From Oscarella lobularis (Eukaryota; Porifera; Homoscleromorpha; Homosclerophorida; Oscarellidae), in assembly GCF_947507565.1 (NCBI RefSeq), contig NC_089177.1, positions 186,001-250,000 on the forward strand: DNA of 64,000 nucleotides. The letters are read 5' to 3'. Shown one piece after another: positions 22,280 to 33,300 of the stretch (positions within the stretch are counted from its first letter, which is position 1; every line of letters starts with the position of its first letter). Made by a program: the position numbers and the translations under genes. Below the pieces are notes generated by a model. That model was given only the letters and a program-made list of their open reading frames with translations, searched no databases and was not told where the DNA came from.

Positions 22280-24073
22280 TTACGGAGTACCCCAATATCC
22301 CACACCTGTATATTTTTTTTCCTGAACATTTGCTGCAGACGAACCGTGCTCTTGACCATCAATAGTTGAATAATCCACTCGAATCCTACCGTTGCCTCCA
22401 GAAGATCCGTAAATGCCTGCTTGTGATATTCTTGTTCTTCCTCCTCCTTGGACAGAAAACCGCGATCCTGAATTGCTTGAAAGCAATGAGCTTGTTCGCA
22501 GATAGATTGATCCACCGCTTCCTGCTCCACCAATGGTGTCGTCGCAAGAGCTGCCTGTACCTCCGGAAGCGGCTCCACCTTTAGCCCAGATGTACCCGTT
22601 CACAATAGCTGTGTATGCCTCAATATAGACCATTCCACCTCCATTTGCCCCGTTTGAATACTCGCAGGAGCTGCTATGACGACAGCCGCCGCCGCCGCCG
22701 GATCCCAAATACATTTCTGTCAGTGCCGGATCTCCGTATGTATTACCGTTCTTTCCGTGAGAATGCCCCGAGCAGCTGCCACCAGTTGGATTTGAACCAA
22801 CCGTTCCGTAACTGCCAGAGCCAGCGGATTCTCCACAGGAACAAACAGACGATCCACCACCGCCCCCATTGTTTGCAGTGCTACCCTTCGTAGCAAAACC
22901 ACTGTAAGTGTATGACTCTCCAGTAACGCCAATCCAGGTTCCTCTCTCTCTTCTTGTTCCCCCTCGAAATCCCTTTCCGCTGGCGTCGATTTTTCCACTG
23001 CTCTCTAAGCGCATATTGACGGCTCTGAAGACAATCACTCCACCGCTAGAACCGCCATACGCTCCTGCTTGAATCAAACCTGTACTCTTGATAGTCAAAC
23101 TCCCGTAATTCGGCACCAAAACAATTTGAGCCTTTGAGTTACCGCTGGACACGTAAGTGTATTTCAGACGACTCTTAAAAGTAACGTTCTGGCCTGAAAC
23201 GCTGGTCACCTGCTGAAACTCGTAGTGACCCGCTCCTGATCCTTGCATTTGAACCAGAAAAACTTCGTCTCCAGCCACAATTGACGATGTGGTCAGCTGC
23301 TGCCCAAATCGGTTTCCACTCAATCCGGAAAACTGCCAGTACTTGTTCACTACCACTGTTGAACTGACTATCAAGTCGCCATCCTTACCGGTACCACCAG
23401 GTGCTCTGTGCTCGCAAGAGGGAGGAAGATATCCCTCTAAACATATGCAGATCGGTCCCCAGGTTTGAGTCAAAGGATTCAACTTGAGTAGGCAATCTCC
23501 GTTGCCCGAGCAGTTTGCTGGACACCAAGCCTCAAATATGTTTTCTTGGCCCTTTAACCGAGCATCAAGAGCATCTAAACGAGCTTGCAAGACGGCCACC
23601 TGTTCTCTTAAAGGAATCACTTTGATTTTAGAGCGGTAAGAAACCCGGAATCCTCGTCCTCCGTAGACTTTATCAGAACGAAATCGCAAAAAGAAGACGT
23701 TGCCTGAAGACAATAATTCTTTGAGCTGTTCATCTTCCGAGCCGCAAAAGCGACCCAGGCTCGGAGCAGAATCGCTTTCGCCATCAAACAGTTCCACGTA
23801 GTCATAACATTCACCCGTCCTTTTGGAGGCGTTCTCCAGATGAAAGCGGTCGAACTGAAGCACAACGCGAGTGTCGGTAGTTTCGTTCTTTTCCTTAGTT
23901 GCAATCAGCCAAGAACAATCCAAATTATCCGAGTAATCCTGCTCGGCGTCAGAGCCATCAGTAAAAGCGTGCGATGATTCGGTGGCCTCTAGTTTCTTAA
24001 AGCGAGGACAGTGAGCAACCGTCTCCTCCAGTAAAGGCCAGAACACGAGAAAAAAGACGCAAAGGCTTCGCAT
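22280..24073 (-). CDS. secreted CUB/coiled-coil/EGF/glycine-rich protein, array copy 4
   Basis: A single-exon paralogue, about 597 codons, start ATG at 24073 (an upstream in-frame extension begins only at GTG). Signal peptide, CUB domain, coiled coil, EGF-like module, beta-rich and Gly-rich parts are all intact, ending GYWGTP. Closest to copy 3. Local differences include MRLESSGKIDAS, NPTGGSCSGHSHGKNG and YLRTSSLLSS. It lies 126 bp to the left of the stop of the large paralogue. Confidence 0.85.
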   Translation of the reverse strand: MRSLCVFFLVFWPLLEETVAHCPRFKKLEATESSHAFTDGSDAEQDYSDNLDCSWLIATKEKNETTDTRVVLQFDRFHLENASKRTGECYDYVELFDGESDSAPSLGRFCGSEDEQLKELLSSGNVFFLRFRSDKVYGGRGFRVSYRSKIKVIPLREQVAVLQARLDALDARLKGQENIFEAWCPANCSGNGDCLLKLNPLTQTWGPICICLEGYLPPSCEHRAPGGTGKDGDLIVSSTVVVNKYWQFSGLSGNRFGQQLTTSSIVAGDEVFLVQMQGSGAGHYEFQQVTSVSGQNVTFKSRLKYTYVSSGNSKAQIVLVPNYGSLTIKSTGLIQAGAYGGSSGGVIVFRAVNMRLESSGKIDASGKGFRGGTRRERGTWIGVTGESYTYSGFATKGSTANNGGGGGSSVCSCGESAGSGSYGTVGSNPTGGSCSGHSHGKNGNTYGDPALTEMYLGSGGGGGCRHSSSCEYSNGANGGGMVYIEAYTAIVNGYIWAKGGAASGGTGSSCDDTIGGAGSGGSIYLRTSSLLSSNSGSRFSVQGGGRTRISQAGIYGSSGGNGRIRVDYSTIDGQEHGSSAANVQEKKYTGVGYWGTP

Positions 24074-24198
24074 TGTTCTCGTCACGAGATCCTCAGATAA
24101 TCCCGGCCCTTCTCCCACATGCTTCCTTCTATACTAAAGGCATACACAAAAGACTTATTAAAACGGGAGAAACATAGAGAGTCAGTCATATGTCCCGG

Positions 24199-26808
24199 TC
24201 AAACAGTGCCCCAGTGTCCTACGCTGGAATAATTCCCCTGTTGGCTCTTGGCACCCGGTGTTCCACTCTTCTGCCCGTCCAGAGTCGAATAATCAACGCG
24301 CACCCTTCCCTTACCGCCAGTAGACCCGTGAATATTCGACTGCGATATATACGTCCTGCCACCTCCGTTGACAGAAAACACCAATCCAAGGCTGGAGCTG
24401 CTCGAAGATAGGGAACTCGCTCTGAAATAAATCGATCCTCCGCTTCCAGCCCCGCCGAGAGTATCATCACATTGACTGGAAGAGCCCCCAGACGCATCGT
24501 TGCCATTGGACACAATATTACCATTTAAAATAGCAGTATTCACCTCAACATAGACCATGCCACCTCCATTTGCCCCGTTTGAATACTCGCAGGAGGAATC
24601 GTCGCGACAGCCGCCACCGCCGCCGGATCCAAAGTAAATTTTCGTTAGTGCCGTATCTCCGTACGTATTGCCGTTCAGTCCGTGAGGCCGCCCCGAGCAG
24701 CTGCTACCGGTTGGATTCGAGCCGACAGCTCCATAACTACCAGAGCCAGCGGATTCTCCGCAGGAACAATAAGACGATCCACCACCTCCACCATTGCTAG
24801 CAGTATTCCCCTTTACTGTATATCCGCTGAACGTGTATGACTCTCCCGCGTACCCGATCCATTTTCCTCTCTCTCTTCTCGGCCCCCCTCGAAATCCCTT
24901 CCCGGTAACTTCAATTTTTCCTCCACTGTCTATCTGCAATTTGGTGGCTTTGAAGACGACCACTCCTCGAGTCGAACCGTCATAGGTACTCGCCTCAATT
25001 CTACCGCTACTCGTCACAGTTACAGTCTTGTAATTTGGCACGGAAACGGCCTGGGCTCTGGAAGAGCCGCTGTACGTGTAGGCGTACTTGAGGGAACTTC
25101 TAAAATTGATCGTCTTGCCCGAAACACTACTTACTTCTTGGATTTCATACTGACCCGCCCCGGAGCCTTGCGCTTGAAGAAGCAAAACTTCGCTTCCAGC
25201 TTTAATCCAGCTCACGACGGCACTCGTCTGACCAAATCGATCTCCACGCGATCCGGAGAACTGCACGTACTTGTTTACAACGGTAGCGCTCGTAATCGTT
25301 ACGTCGCCGTCCTTTCCCGTGCCGCCGAACGCCTCGCGAGCGCAATTCGGCGGCAAATAGCCGTCAAAGCACGTACACGTCGCATTCCACTTCTGCGACA
25401 ACGAATTAAATTTGAGCAAACACTCTCCATTGCCCGAACAGTCTCCTGGACACGGAGTGCCAAGAATATCGGCGTGCTCGTCGAGTCGACTCTCCAAATC
25501 GTCCAGACGTGCCTGCAGATTAGCGAGCTGGCCGTTCGCATGCGACAAGTTTCCCTGAAGCGACTGGATTTGATTTGATTGCTGCGCGACGTTCTTCGAC
25601 ACGTCAGCGAGCGATTTCGCTACCGTATTCGTCACCGTTTCGTTAATTTTAGTGATTCGTGCACCGATGACGAACGTCAGATACGAGCTCGTGTTCTGAA
25701 TCGAGGCGGCGAGTCCGGCGATGGATTTTTCCGTTGCATTCGCTCTCTGCCCCAACGTCTTTTGCTTCGATTCCAGCTCGCCAATCCGAGCTTGCACGGT
25801 GGGAAGAACGGAAACGCTCGACTGCAATTGAGCGCCCTTTGCTTGAAGCGAAGCAATGAACGAGTCCTGAGCGTTGTTTTTCGTCTTGATGTCTTCCTGC
25901 ATTCTACGCGTCGCGCTCGCATTGGCCGCCAATTCCGCGGCATTCGCCTGCAAGGAGCGAATGTCACTGGCTTGATTCGCCATAGTCGACTGAAGCAAAG
26001 CGAGAGCGGCCTTGAGCGGCTCCAATTGCGCGATTCTGTTAGAGAGTTCGTCGATGACAAGTTTCTGAAGCAAATGCGAGCTGTTGAGCAGGCGAATCAG
26101 CTCCTTCTGATCCATCTGAGACGCGTTCAGAGCTCCCAAATCGTTTCGCAGAGCAGCGGAAAAATTGAAAGCCTGATTGAGACTGTTAGACTGCACGTCG
26201 TTATGCTCGTGGCTCAACTGAACGCTGTCGTTCAATTTCGCCAGTACGCCTCTTAGGGACATTCGATTGATGCCAAACAGAACGTCTCCGTTCAGTACAA
26301 TCTTTCCCTCCGCCGTCAAGTGTAAATCAACGGTGTTATTTGAGAAAATCTTTGGTTTTTGCAAGGATAAGACGGACTGGTACGACGCTTTAAATCCGGA
26401 TGCACTGTTGACTCTATCTGTATGAAACGTCACAAGAAGAACGGATCCCGATGATTTGAACGTGTCGTTCAATCTTACCTTCAACGACCCGCAAAACTGG
26501 CCAAAACTCGGAGCGGATTCGTCGCCGCCGTCAAACAATTCTACGTAATCAAAGCAGTTGCCATTCGCGTCAAAAGCTCCCTCCAAATCAAATCGATCGA
26601 ACGTGAGAGACACCTGATATTGATCAGGAGCAATAATCAACCAGGAACAGTCCACCTCATGCGGATAAACTTGCTCAGAGTCCGTCCCGTCGGTGAAAAT
26701 TTTTCTCGAGGGCGTGGCTTGCAATTTGGACGAAGGAGTGCAATCGGCGTTAATTTGTTGAAGAAATGACCCCAGAACGAAAACAGATAATAGAACAAGT
26801 CGCGCCAT
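24199..26808 (-). CDS. large secreted CUB/long coiled-coil/EGF/glycine-rich protein
   Basis: A single-exon gene of about 869 codons; start ATG at 26808 (ARLVLLSVFVLGSFLQQ signal peptide); the frame extends upstream only from a TTG. CUB domain about residues 22-140 (CFDYVELFDGGDES, FGQFCGS). Then a long Ala/Leu/Gln/Asn-rich helical region of some 300 residues (LQANAAELAANASATRR, VTNTVAKSLADVSKNV), likely a trimeric or dimeric stalk, with several N-x-S/T sites. An EGF-like module (CPGDCSGNGECL, CTCFDGYLPPNC) precedes the beta-rich segment (GDVTITSATVVNKYVQFSG, AGSEVLLLQAQGSGAGQYE) and Gly-rich part ending GHWGTV. It is more diverged than the five small copies, which look like versions with a shortened stalk. 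Probably a secreted matrix or coat protein; function unknown. Confidence 0.85.
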   Translation of the reverse strand: MARLVLLSVFVLGSFLQQINADCTPSSKLQATPSRKIFTDGTDSEQVYPHEVDCSWLIIAPDQYQVSLTFDRFDLEGAFDANGNCFDYVELFDGGDESAPSFGQFCGSLKVRLNDTFKSSGSVLLVTFHTDRVNSASGFKASYQSVLSLQKPKIFSNNTVDLHLTAEGKIVLNGDVLFGINRMSLRGVLAKLNDSVQLSHEHNDVQSNSLNQAFNFSAALRNDLGALNASQMDQKELIRLLNSSHLLQKLVIDELSNRIAQLEPLKAALALLQSTMANQASDIRSLQANAAELAANASATRRMQEDIKTKNNAQDSFIASLQAKGAQLQSSVSVLPTVQARIGELESKQKTLGQRANATEKSIAGLAASIQNTSSYLTFVIGARITKINETVTNTVAKSLADVSKNVAQQSNQIQSLQGNLSHANGQLANLQARLDDLESRLDEHADILGTPCPGDCSGNGECLLKFNSLSQKWNATCTCFDGYLPPNCAREAFGGTGKDGDVTITSATVVNKYVQFSGSRGDRFGQTSAVVSWIKAGSEVLLLQAQGSGAGQYEIQEVSSVSGKTINFRSSLKYAYTYSGSSRAQAVSVPNYKTVTVTSSGRIEASTYDGSTRGVVVFKATKLQIDSGGKIEVTGKGFRGGPRRERGKWIGYAGESYTFSGYTVKGNTASNGGGGGSSYCSCGESAGSGSYGAVGSNPTGSSCSGRPHGLNGNTYGDTALTKIYFGSGGGGGCRDDSSCEYSNGANGGGMVYVEVNTAILNGNIVSNGNDASGGSSSQCDDTLGGAGSGGSIYFRASSLSSSSSSLGLVFSVNGGGRTYISQSNIHGSTGGKGRVRVDYSTLDGQKSGTPGAKSQQGNYSSVGHWGTV

Positions 26809-27223
26809 TTGCTTGCAATTGAGAGAATGAGAAGACGGCGATGATCTGTTCAAGATATCTGCTCACGTGATGTATTGCATAGCTATCAAATCAGAGCATA
26901 CATTAAACAAATTGGTTTGGTTTTACCTCAGAAGAACCTCTGTCCCGAATAATATGATCTCGGCCCATCTTTCATATACTAATAAAAACAGAGGTCCAAA
27001 GAAAAAAATGCTATTTTCGTCAAACATCCTTACTATGTATCTATCAAAATTCTATTCTGCTCGTACATCTAATTGAACAAAACTCCTACATTGCAAAAAA
27101 AGATTTCAGCTATATTCACACAAAAAATATCACTCTAAATCAATATCATTATGCCCAATCGAAAAATCTAGCATCTTCCCTATAGAAACGTTTGATCCTC
27201 GGCGATGAACGCCAGCCAAAAAA
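26809..27223. other. spacer with MICAL 3' flank copy
   Basis: Upstream region of the large CUB gene followed, from about 26990, by the same MICAL-adjacent sequence as at 14.47, 21.1 and 30.1 kb. No gene seen. Confidence 0.65.
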
Positions 27224-28090
27224 CTAAAACTTCCGAACAAAAATTCTAGAAAACCAATCTGACTTGGTTCCTTCCGCTTTCTCCTTCCGTCCGGGCACGT
27301 CCCGCTTCACGACTTCCGGTGCTGGTGCCGTCTCGACGGCAGCAGCCGGAGTAGCACAATCCGTTTCAAGCAAATCTATTCTAAGAAAAACAATGTAGGC
27401 ATCAATAACCTTTTTTTGTCAAAGTTTCCTTGATTAGCCGATCTTCTTCCATCTCACTATGAAAACAAATAATTAAAATAATTAGGTGAAGGTCTAGTTG
27501 TGTACAGTAATCCAGCTTGTTCCGTCTGGTCAACCAGGTTATTTCTCTCCTCCATTCCCTTAGAGGAGTCAGTTTGTTTCGAAAGACTCGTCGCCTCCGC
27601 TTCCGAATCGCAGATTGATTCTCTTCTAAGAAATAAAATCTCGACGTAAAAGGGACGAATTATAGTCGACGACTTCTTTTGTTTACCTTCTTGGGGCAAC
27701 GGATCGTCGAGGGGAGACGGTTCCATTCGACTTTGTAAGGACATGCGTTGATAGCCGTGCGACTGAAGCGCAAATCGTCGAGCAATGGACGATTCTCCCG
27801 CTAGACGTCTGAAGGGGAGGCTCACTTTCGTTTATGTCGCTAGAACTGTCTTTGCCTCGTGTCTAGGCGCGATTGCACCAAAGTGGTGTCTTCGTTGTCT
27901 TGCATTGGAGTGTTTGGAGCCGTTTGACTGTCGCGCGTCTGCGTGACGACGACGAGAGGCAGTGCGTCGTCGTCGTTCTCTTCTAGGCCTCTTGATCGGT
28001 CGGGAGTGCCCGGTAGAGCATCGTACTGAAGCAGAGCAATCGATAGTAAGCCTAAAAAAGCCTAATCAAGCATGGAAACACCTCTTCCAT
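27224..28090 (-). pseudogene. TMC 5' exons joined to the last MICAL exons (chimeric duplicate E, different breakpoint)
   Basis: TMC 5' exons run from about 28090 down to the basic exon (end near 27556), where they meet MICAL sequence at codons corresponding to [14 protein letters not shown] of its C-terminal helical domain. The MICAL part then includes the final intron and tail with stop at 27224. The first TMC Met is lost: a deletion removes the bases before GGAGATGGAAGAG, leaving only the second Met. In the TMC reading frame the MICAL exon is read in a shifted frame; the other frame gives a continuous but non-TMC reading. It is most likely a pseudogene. Confidence 0.65.
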
Positions 28091-28150
28091 CTCCAAGCAT
28101 CCGGGACACAAGACACCAGCAGCGACAAAAACAGACAAAAACAAATGTTT

Positions 28151-29947
28151 TTACGGAGTACCCCAATATCCCACACCTGTATATTTTTTTTCCTGAACAT
28201 TTGCTGCAGACGAACCGTGCTCTTGACCATCAATAGTTGAATAATCCACTCGAATCCTACCGTTGCCTCCAGAAGATCCGTAAATTTTTGAATTGGATAT
28301 GATTGTTCTTTCTCCTCCTTGGACAGAAAACCGCGATCCTGGATCACTTGAAAACAATGAGCTTGTTCGCAGATAGATTGATCCCCCGCTTCCTGCTCCA
28401 CCGATGGTGTCGTCGCAAGTGCTGCTTGAACCTCCGGAAGCGGCTCCACCTTTAGCCCAGATGTACCCGTTTACAATAGCTGTGTAGGCCTCAATATAGA
28501 CCATTCCACCTCCATTTGCTCCGTTTGAATACTCGCAGCTGGAATCGTCGCGACAGCCGCCACCGCCGCCGGATCCCAAATACATTTCTATCAGTGCCGG
28601 ATCTCCGTATGTATTACCGTTCTGTCCGTGAGGCTGTTTCGAGCAGCTGCTACCAGTTGGATTCGAACCAACCGTTCCGTAACTGCCAGAGCCAGCGGAC
28701 TCTCCACAGGAACAATAAGACGATCCCCCACCACCACCATTGTTGGCAGGGCTACTACCCCTCGTTGCAAAACCACTGGAAGTATATGACTCTCCAGTAA
28801 CGCCAATCCACTTTCCTTTCTCTCTTCTTGTTCCCCCTCGAAATCCCTTTCCGCTGGCGTCGATTGTTCCACTGCTCTCTATACGCAAATTGACGGCTCT
28901 GAAGACAATCACTCCACCGATAGAACCATCAAAGGCTCCTGCTTGAATCAAACCTGTACTCTTGATAGTCAAAGTCTCATAATTCGGCACCAAAACAATT
29001 TGAGCCTTCGGGTTATCGCTGGACACGTAAGTGTACTTCAGAGGACTCTTAAAAATAACGTTCTGGCCTGAAACGCCGGTCACCTGCTGAAACTCGTAGT
29101 GACCCGCCCCTGAGCCTTGCATCTGAACAAGAAAAACTTCGTCTCCAGCCTTAATTGACGATGTGGTGTGCTGCCGCCCAAATGGGTTTCCACTCAATCC
29201 GGAAAACTGCCAGTACTTGTTCACTGCCACTGTTGAATTGACTACCAGGTCTCCCTCCTTACCGGTGCCACCGGGTGCTGTGTGCTCGCATGAGGGAGGA
29301 AGATATCCCTCTGAACATATGCAGATCGGTTCCCAGGTTTGAGTCAAAGGATTCAACTTGAGTAGGCAATCTCCGTTGCCCGAGCAGTTTGCTGGACACT
29401 CAGTCTCAAATATGTTTTCTTGACCCTTCCTCCAAACTTCAAGAGCATCTAAACGAGCTTGCAAGACGGCCATATGTTCTCTCAAAGGAATCACTTTGAT
29501 TTTAGAGCGGTAAGAAACCCGGAATCCTCGTCCTCCATAGGCTTTATCAGAATAAAATCGCAAAAAGAAGACTTTGCCTGAAGACCATAATTCTTTGAGC
29601 TGCTCGTCTTCCGAGCCGCAAAAGCGACCCAGGCTGGGAGCAGAATCGCTTTCGCCATCAAACAGTTCCACGTAGTCATAACATTCACCCGTCCTTTTGG
29701 AGGCGTTCTCCAGATGAAAGCGGTCGAACTGAAGCACAACGCGAGTGTCAGTAGTTTCGTTCTTTTCCTTACTTGCAATCAGCCAAGAACAATCCAAATT
29801 ATCTGAGTAATCCTGCTCAGCGTCAGAGCCATCAGTAAAAGCGTGCGATGATTCGGTGGCCTCTAGTTTCTTAAAGCGAGGACAGTGAGCAACCGTCTCC
29901 TCCAGTAAAGGCCAGAACACGAGAAAAAAGACGCAAAGGCTTCGCAT
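28151..29947 (-). CDS. secreted CUB/coiled-coil/EGF/glycine-rich protein, array copy 5
   Basis: A single-exon paralogue, about 598 codons, start ATG at 29947. Same module order and intact frame. Distinct from the others at several sites: ASKEKNETT in CUB, VWRKGQENIFETECPANC before the EGF module, EHTAPGGTGKEGDLVV, SDNPKAQIVLVPNYE, and GGERTIISNSKIYGSSGG near the end where the others read GGGRTYISQ or GGGRTRISQ. Rightmost member of the array. Confidence 0.85.
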   Translation of the reverse strand: MRSLCVFFLVFWPLLEETVAHCPRFKKLEATESSHAFTDGSDAEQDYSDNLDCSWLIASKEKNETTDTRVVLQFDRFHLENASKRTGECYDYVELFDGESDSAPSLGRFCGSEDEQLKELWSSGKVFFLRFYSDKAYGGRGFRVSYRSKIKVIPLREHMAVLQARLDALEVWRKGQENIFETECPANCSGNGDCLLKLNPLTQTWEPICICSEGYLPPSCEHTAPGGTGKEGDLVVNSTVAVNKYWQFSGLSGNPFGRQHTTSSIKAGDEVFLVQMQGSGAGHYEFQQVTGVSGQNVIFKSPLKYTYVSSDNPKAQIVLVPNYETLTIKSTGLIQAGAFDGSIGGVIVFRAVNLRIESSGTIDASGKGFRGGTRREKGKWIGVTGESYTSSGFATRGSSPANNGGGGGSSYCSCGESAGSGSYGTVGSNPTGSSCSKQPHGQNGNTYGDPALIEMYLGSGGGGGCRDDSSCEYSNGANGGGMVYIEAYTAIVNGYIWAKGGAASGGSSSTCDDTIGGAGSGGSIYLRTSSLFSSDPGSRFSVQGGERTIISNSKIYGSSGGNGRIRVDYSTIDGQEHGSSAANVQEKKYTGVGYWGTP

Positions 29948-30322
29948 TGTTCTCGTCACGAGATCCTGAGATCATTCCCGGCCCTTCTCCCACACGCTTA
30001 TAAATACATGCAGCTGGAATCGTCGCCATCGCTACATCCAAAACAAAATTTCGTTAGTGCCGAATCTTCGTCATGAGCGCCTAAACAGAGGTCCAAAGAA
30101 AAAAAATGCGATTTTCGTCAAACATCCTTACTATGTATCTATCAAAATTCTATTCTGCTCGTACATCTAATTGAACAAAACTCCTACATTGCAAAAAAAG
30201 ATTTCAGCTATATTCACACAAAAAAATATCACTCTAAATCAATATCATTACGCCCAATCGAAAAATCTAGCATCTTCCCTATAGAAACGTTTGATCCTCG
30301 GCGATGAACGCCAGCCAAAAAA
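29948..30322. other. spacer between the array and MICAL
   Basis: The left part (30000-30085) holds a decayed piece of the large CUB gene (GGAATCGTCGCCATCGCTAC, TTTCGTTAGTGCCG). From about 30100 it is the native MICAL 3' flank, from which the copies at 14.5, 21.1 and 27.0 kb derive. No gene. Confidence 0.65.
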
Positions 30323-33300
30323 CTAAAACTTCCGAACAAAAATTCTAGAAAACCAATCTGACTTGGTTCCTTCCGCTTTCTCCTTCCGTCCGGGCACGTC
30401 CCGCTTCACGACTTCCGGTGCTGGTGCCGTCTCGACGGCAGCAGCCGGAGTAGCACAATCCGTTTCAAGCAAATCTAGTTCAAATCAATTCTAAGAAAAA
30501 CAATGTAGGCGTCAATAACCTTTTTTTGTCAAAGTTTCCTTGATTAGCCGATCTTCTTCCTTCTCACTATGAAAACAAATAATTAAAATAATTAGGTGAA
30601 GGTCTAGTTGTGTACAGTAATCGCGCTTGTTCCGTCTGGTCAACCAGGACATTTCTCTCCTCCATGACGTCAAAAAGTTCTATCGTGAGTCGCTCGATTT
30701 CTTTGCGGTCTTCGGCGGTCTTTTCCTTTTCTGCAAAAATCAATAAATATTAGCCATTTAATTAATCTAGTTCTTCTCACCAGGAATGCACTGAAGATCG
30801 CGAATATCCGAATCAAGCTGCTCGCGACGATCAACCAATTGCAGATCTTTAAATCTAAATGAGAGAGCGCGTTCAAAAAAGAAAAACGGAGCCCCAGAAT
30901 CACTCACAAAGTCATCAGTTCTTGATCCCTTCTAACCAGCCCGTTTTTCTCATTGATGAGCTTATACCACTGCCGCAGATATTTATCCTCGTCAACGCCT
31001 AGAAAAAACATGATCTCATCTCTTCGCTACGACGCTGTTTTCACCTTTTCGAAGCTTCCTCTCGACGCGAACGCTTCGCCTTTCCATCTCAGCCATCTGC
31101 ACCTCCAGCATTCCCATTTCGCGTTGTATTTCCTGCGCGGCGCGAAGCCGCTTCAACTGCCGCTGCCGCGCAATGCGCTTCTCCGCTTCCCGTCGCTCAT
31201 CCGCCGCCTCTCCTTTATCCGCGTCCCGTACACGATTCAGCGCGTACTTCTGCCCGCCGCGCGGCTTATCATCTGCTCTCGCGTAGCCCACGACGCCAGG
31301 ATTAGACAAAAATAATTGGCGATAGTGCGGCTTGCAGAAAAACTTCCCCGTCCCTTGCCCGTCGTCGCCGCGACTGTACGCGTAACTGCCGAGCTTCAAG
31401 GGCGTGCTACAGTGACTGCACTTGAAGCATTGACGATGAAAAAAGAGCCCTTCGGCGCTCAGACGTTCCATGACGTAGACGCGTTTGGAACAGAAGCAGC
31501 ACATTTCGCTCGCGGATAATTGACGATCGGGACTAAATCGCGTTTTCTGTAATCAAATATCTCTTTCTCTATCTCTACGTCTTTTCGAATGGTTGAACTT
31601 GCCTTGACTGGTTCGGGAATTGGGGTCGGTTCCTTGCTCGTCGCCGGAGACGGCGTTTCGTCGGTCTTTTCTAAGAGCCATCGACCGCTCGTCGTTCGTT
31701 CTCCGATGCCGCGAACGCGACGAAGTTTCGCTCGCGCGCTCGCGTAACGATCGCCGCCGCCGCCGCCGCCAGTTTTCTTCGCCGGCTCCTTTGGCTCGGT
31801 TTTGACTCGCGCGACGGGCTCCTTCTCCTGAAAGAAATCGAAGAGACGCGACACGTAGGTAATCAAGCTGAGTCGATCGGGCGACTCCATTTCGTCGGGA
31901 TTCAGAATCGACGCGATTTCGAGGTGTTTAGCGGCAACAGAAAAAGCCTAAAACAAACGAAAATAATTCACCTTCCACTTCATTTTTCAACACACCATTT
32001 TATTATTGAATCGGCCGCTCCTTTTCTTCACAGAATCAAAGTCTCTACGAAAGAAAAAGATGAAATTCGTTTTCTTCTTCCATGATGAGCGGCTTCTTTA
32101 CAGTCGATTCGGATAATAGCGATGTATGAGAGCGCAGAAAGCCAATCCGTTGGACCACGACGATCCCATATCGGTCACCTTCACTTCGGGATAGTCAGCC
32201 AGCTCTGTTTGAACCCACGAGAGAAGAGTCGTCGTGTCTTGCACGGTGAGAACGTCTAGGAACCGAATAGAGACTTGGAGTGCATGACTTTGTGTCTCTA
32301 TCACCTTCATCTGGTAGCCAAAGGGCTCTAGATGCCGAACTACGGCGATCTTTATCAGCAGGCTGCTTCAGTTTGCTCTAAAAAATAGACTACTTTTAAT
32401 TATTATTTTATTATATGAATCTTCTACTTCGAAGATATGTTTCTTCTTCTTCTTCTTTGTCTCCTCGGGGGGAGATGCTTCCTGTTTCACTCTCTTTGGC
32501 ACATCGTCATTTTCTTTCGTTTCGTCTGCAAAACACCATCATCCCTTATACGAATCCCCTCCTCCAAAACACACCTTTTCTTTTAGGTCTCTTTATATCC
32601 ATTTCCATTGGCTGTCCCTCGCCGTTCACGTAAAGATTACGAACATTGGACGGCTTCACAGCCGGCAATGATCTCAAACCCGGATATCGCGTCACCGGAT
32701 CGATCGTATACGCCGAAAATTTCTCAACGAGACGCGCTAGAAAAGAAAACCAATCTCAATCTCACGAAAAAAATCGACAACCCAAAAGGAGAGAATTTAC
32801 CGGGTGAAGTCTGAGGTAAAAGTCGATAAATAGTTTCTCTCTCAGCTAACACTTCCAACGAATCGTCGCCTCTCGCAAAACGCTTTATCATCCACACAGC
32901 ATCGAGAGAACTAAGAAAAGCGCGCGCACAACCACTCCCAGTAGGCCAAAAGGGCTAAAACATATAAAAATTCAAATTAAAAAGTCTTCTTTCCTCCACT
33001 AAACTATACCTCAATGAGACTGTCGCCGACCAGCGTGACGAGAAGACGCTTACCGTGGCTCTCTTCGATTCTCGCCGCATTTTCCGACGCGTAGATACTG
33101 GTAAAGTCAAAGAGAGCAATATCAGGCAGCCCCCTATTATTTATCTAAAGAAAAAAAACATATCTCTATAGCGAATCCTCTTTATTTCGACGACTCTACC
33201 TCCATATCAAGCTGAGGCAAATCCGTAGAAAAATTCGCAGCTTCTTTCGCGTAGGAACACAACGCTTCCAAGTCGATATTCTCCTTGCTAAGCAACTTAT

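Noticed and set aside
25138-26256. Plus-strand frames of 146 and 225 codons over the large CUB gene
   Set aside because: Antisense to the coiled-coil region; low-complexity codon use leaves the opposite strand open.
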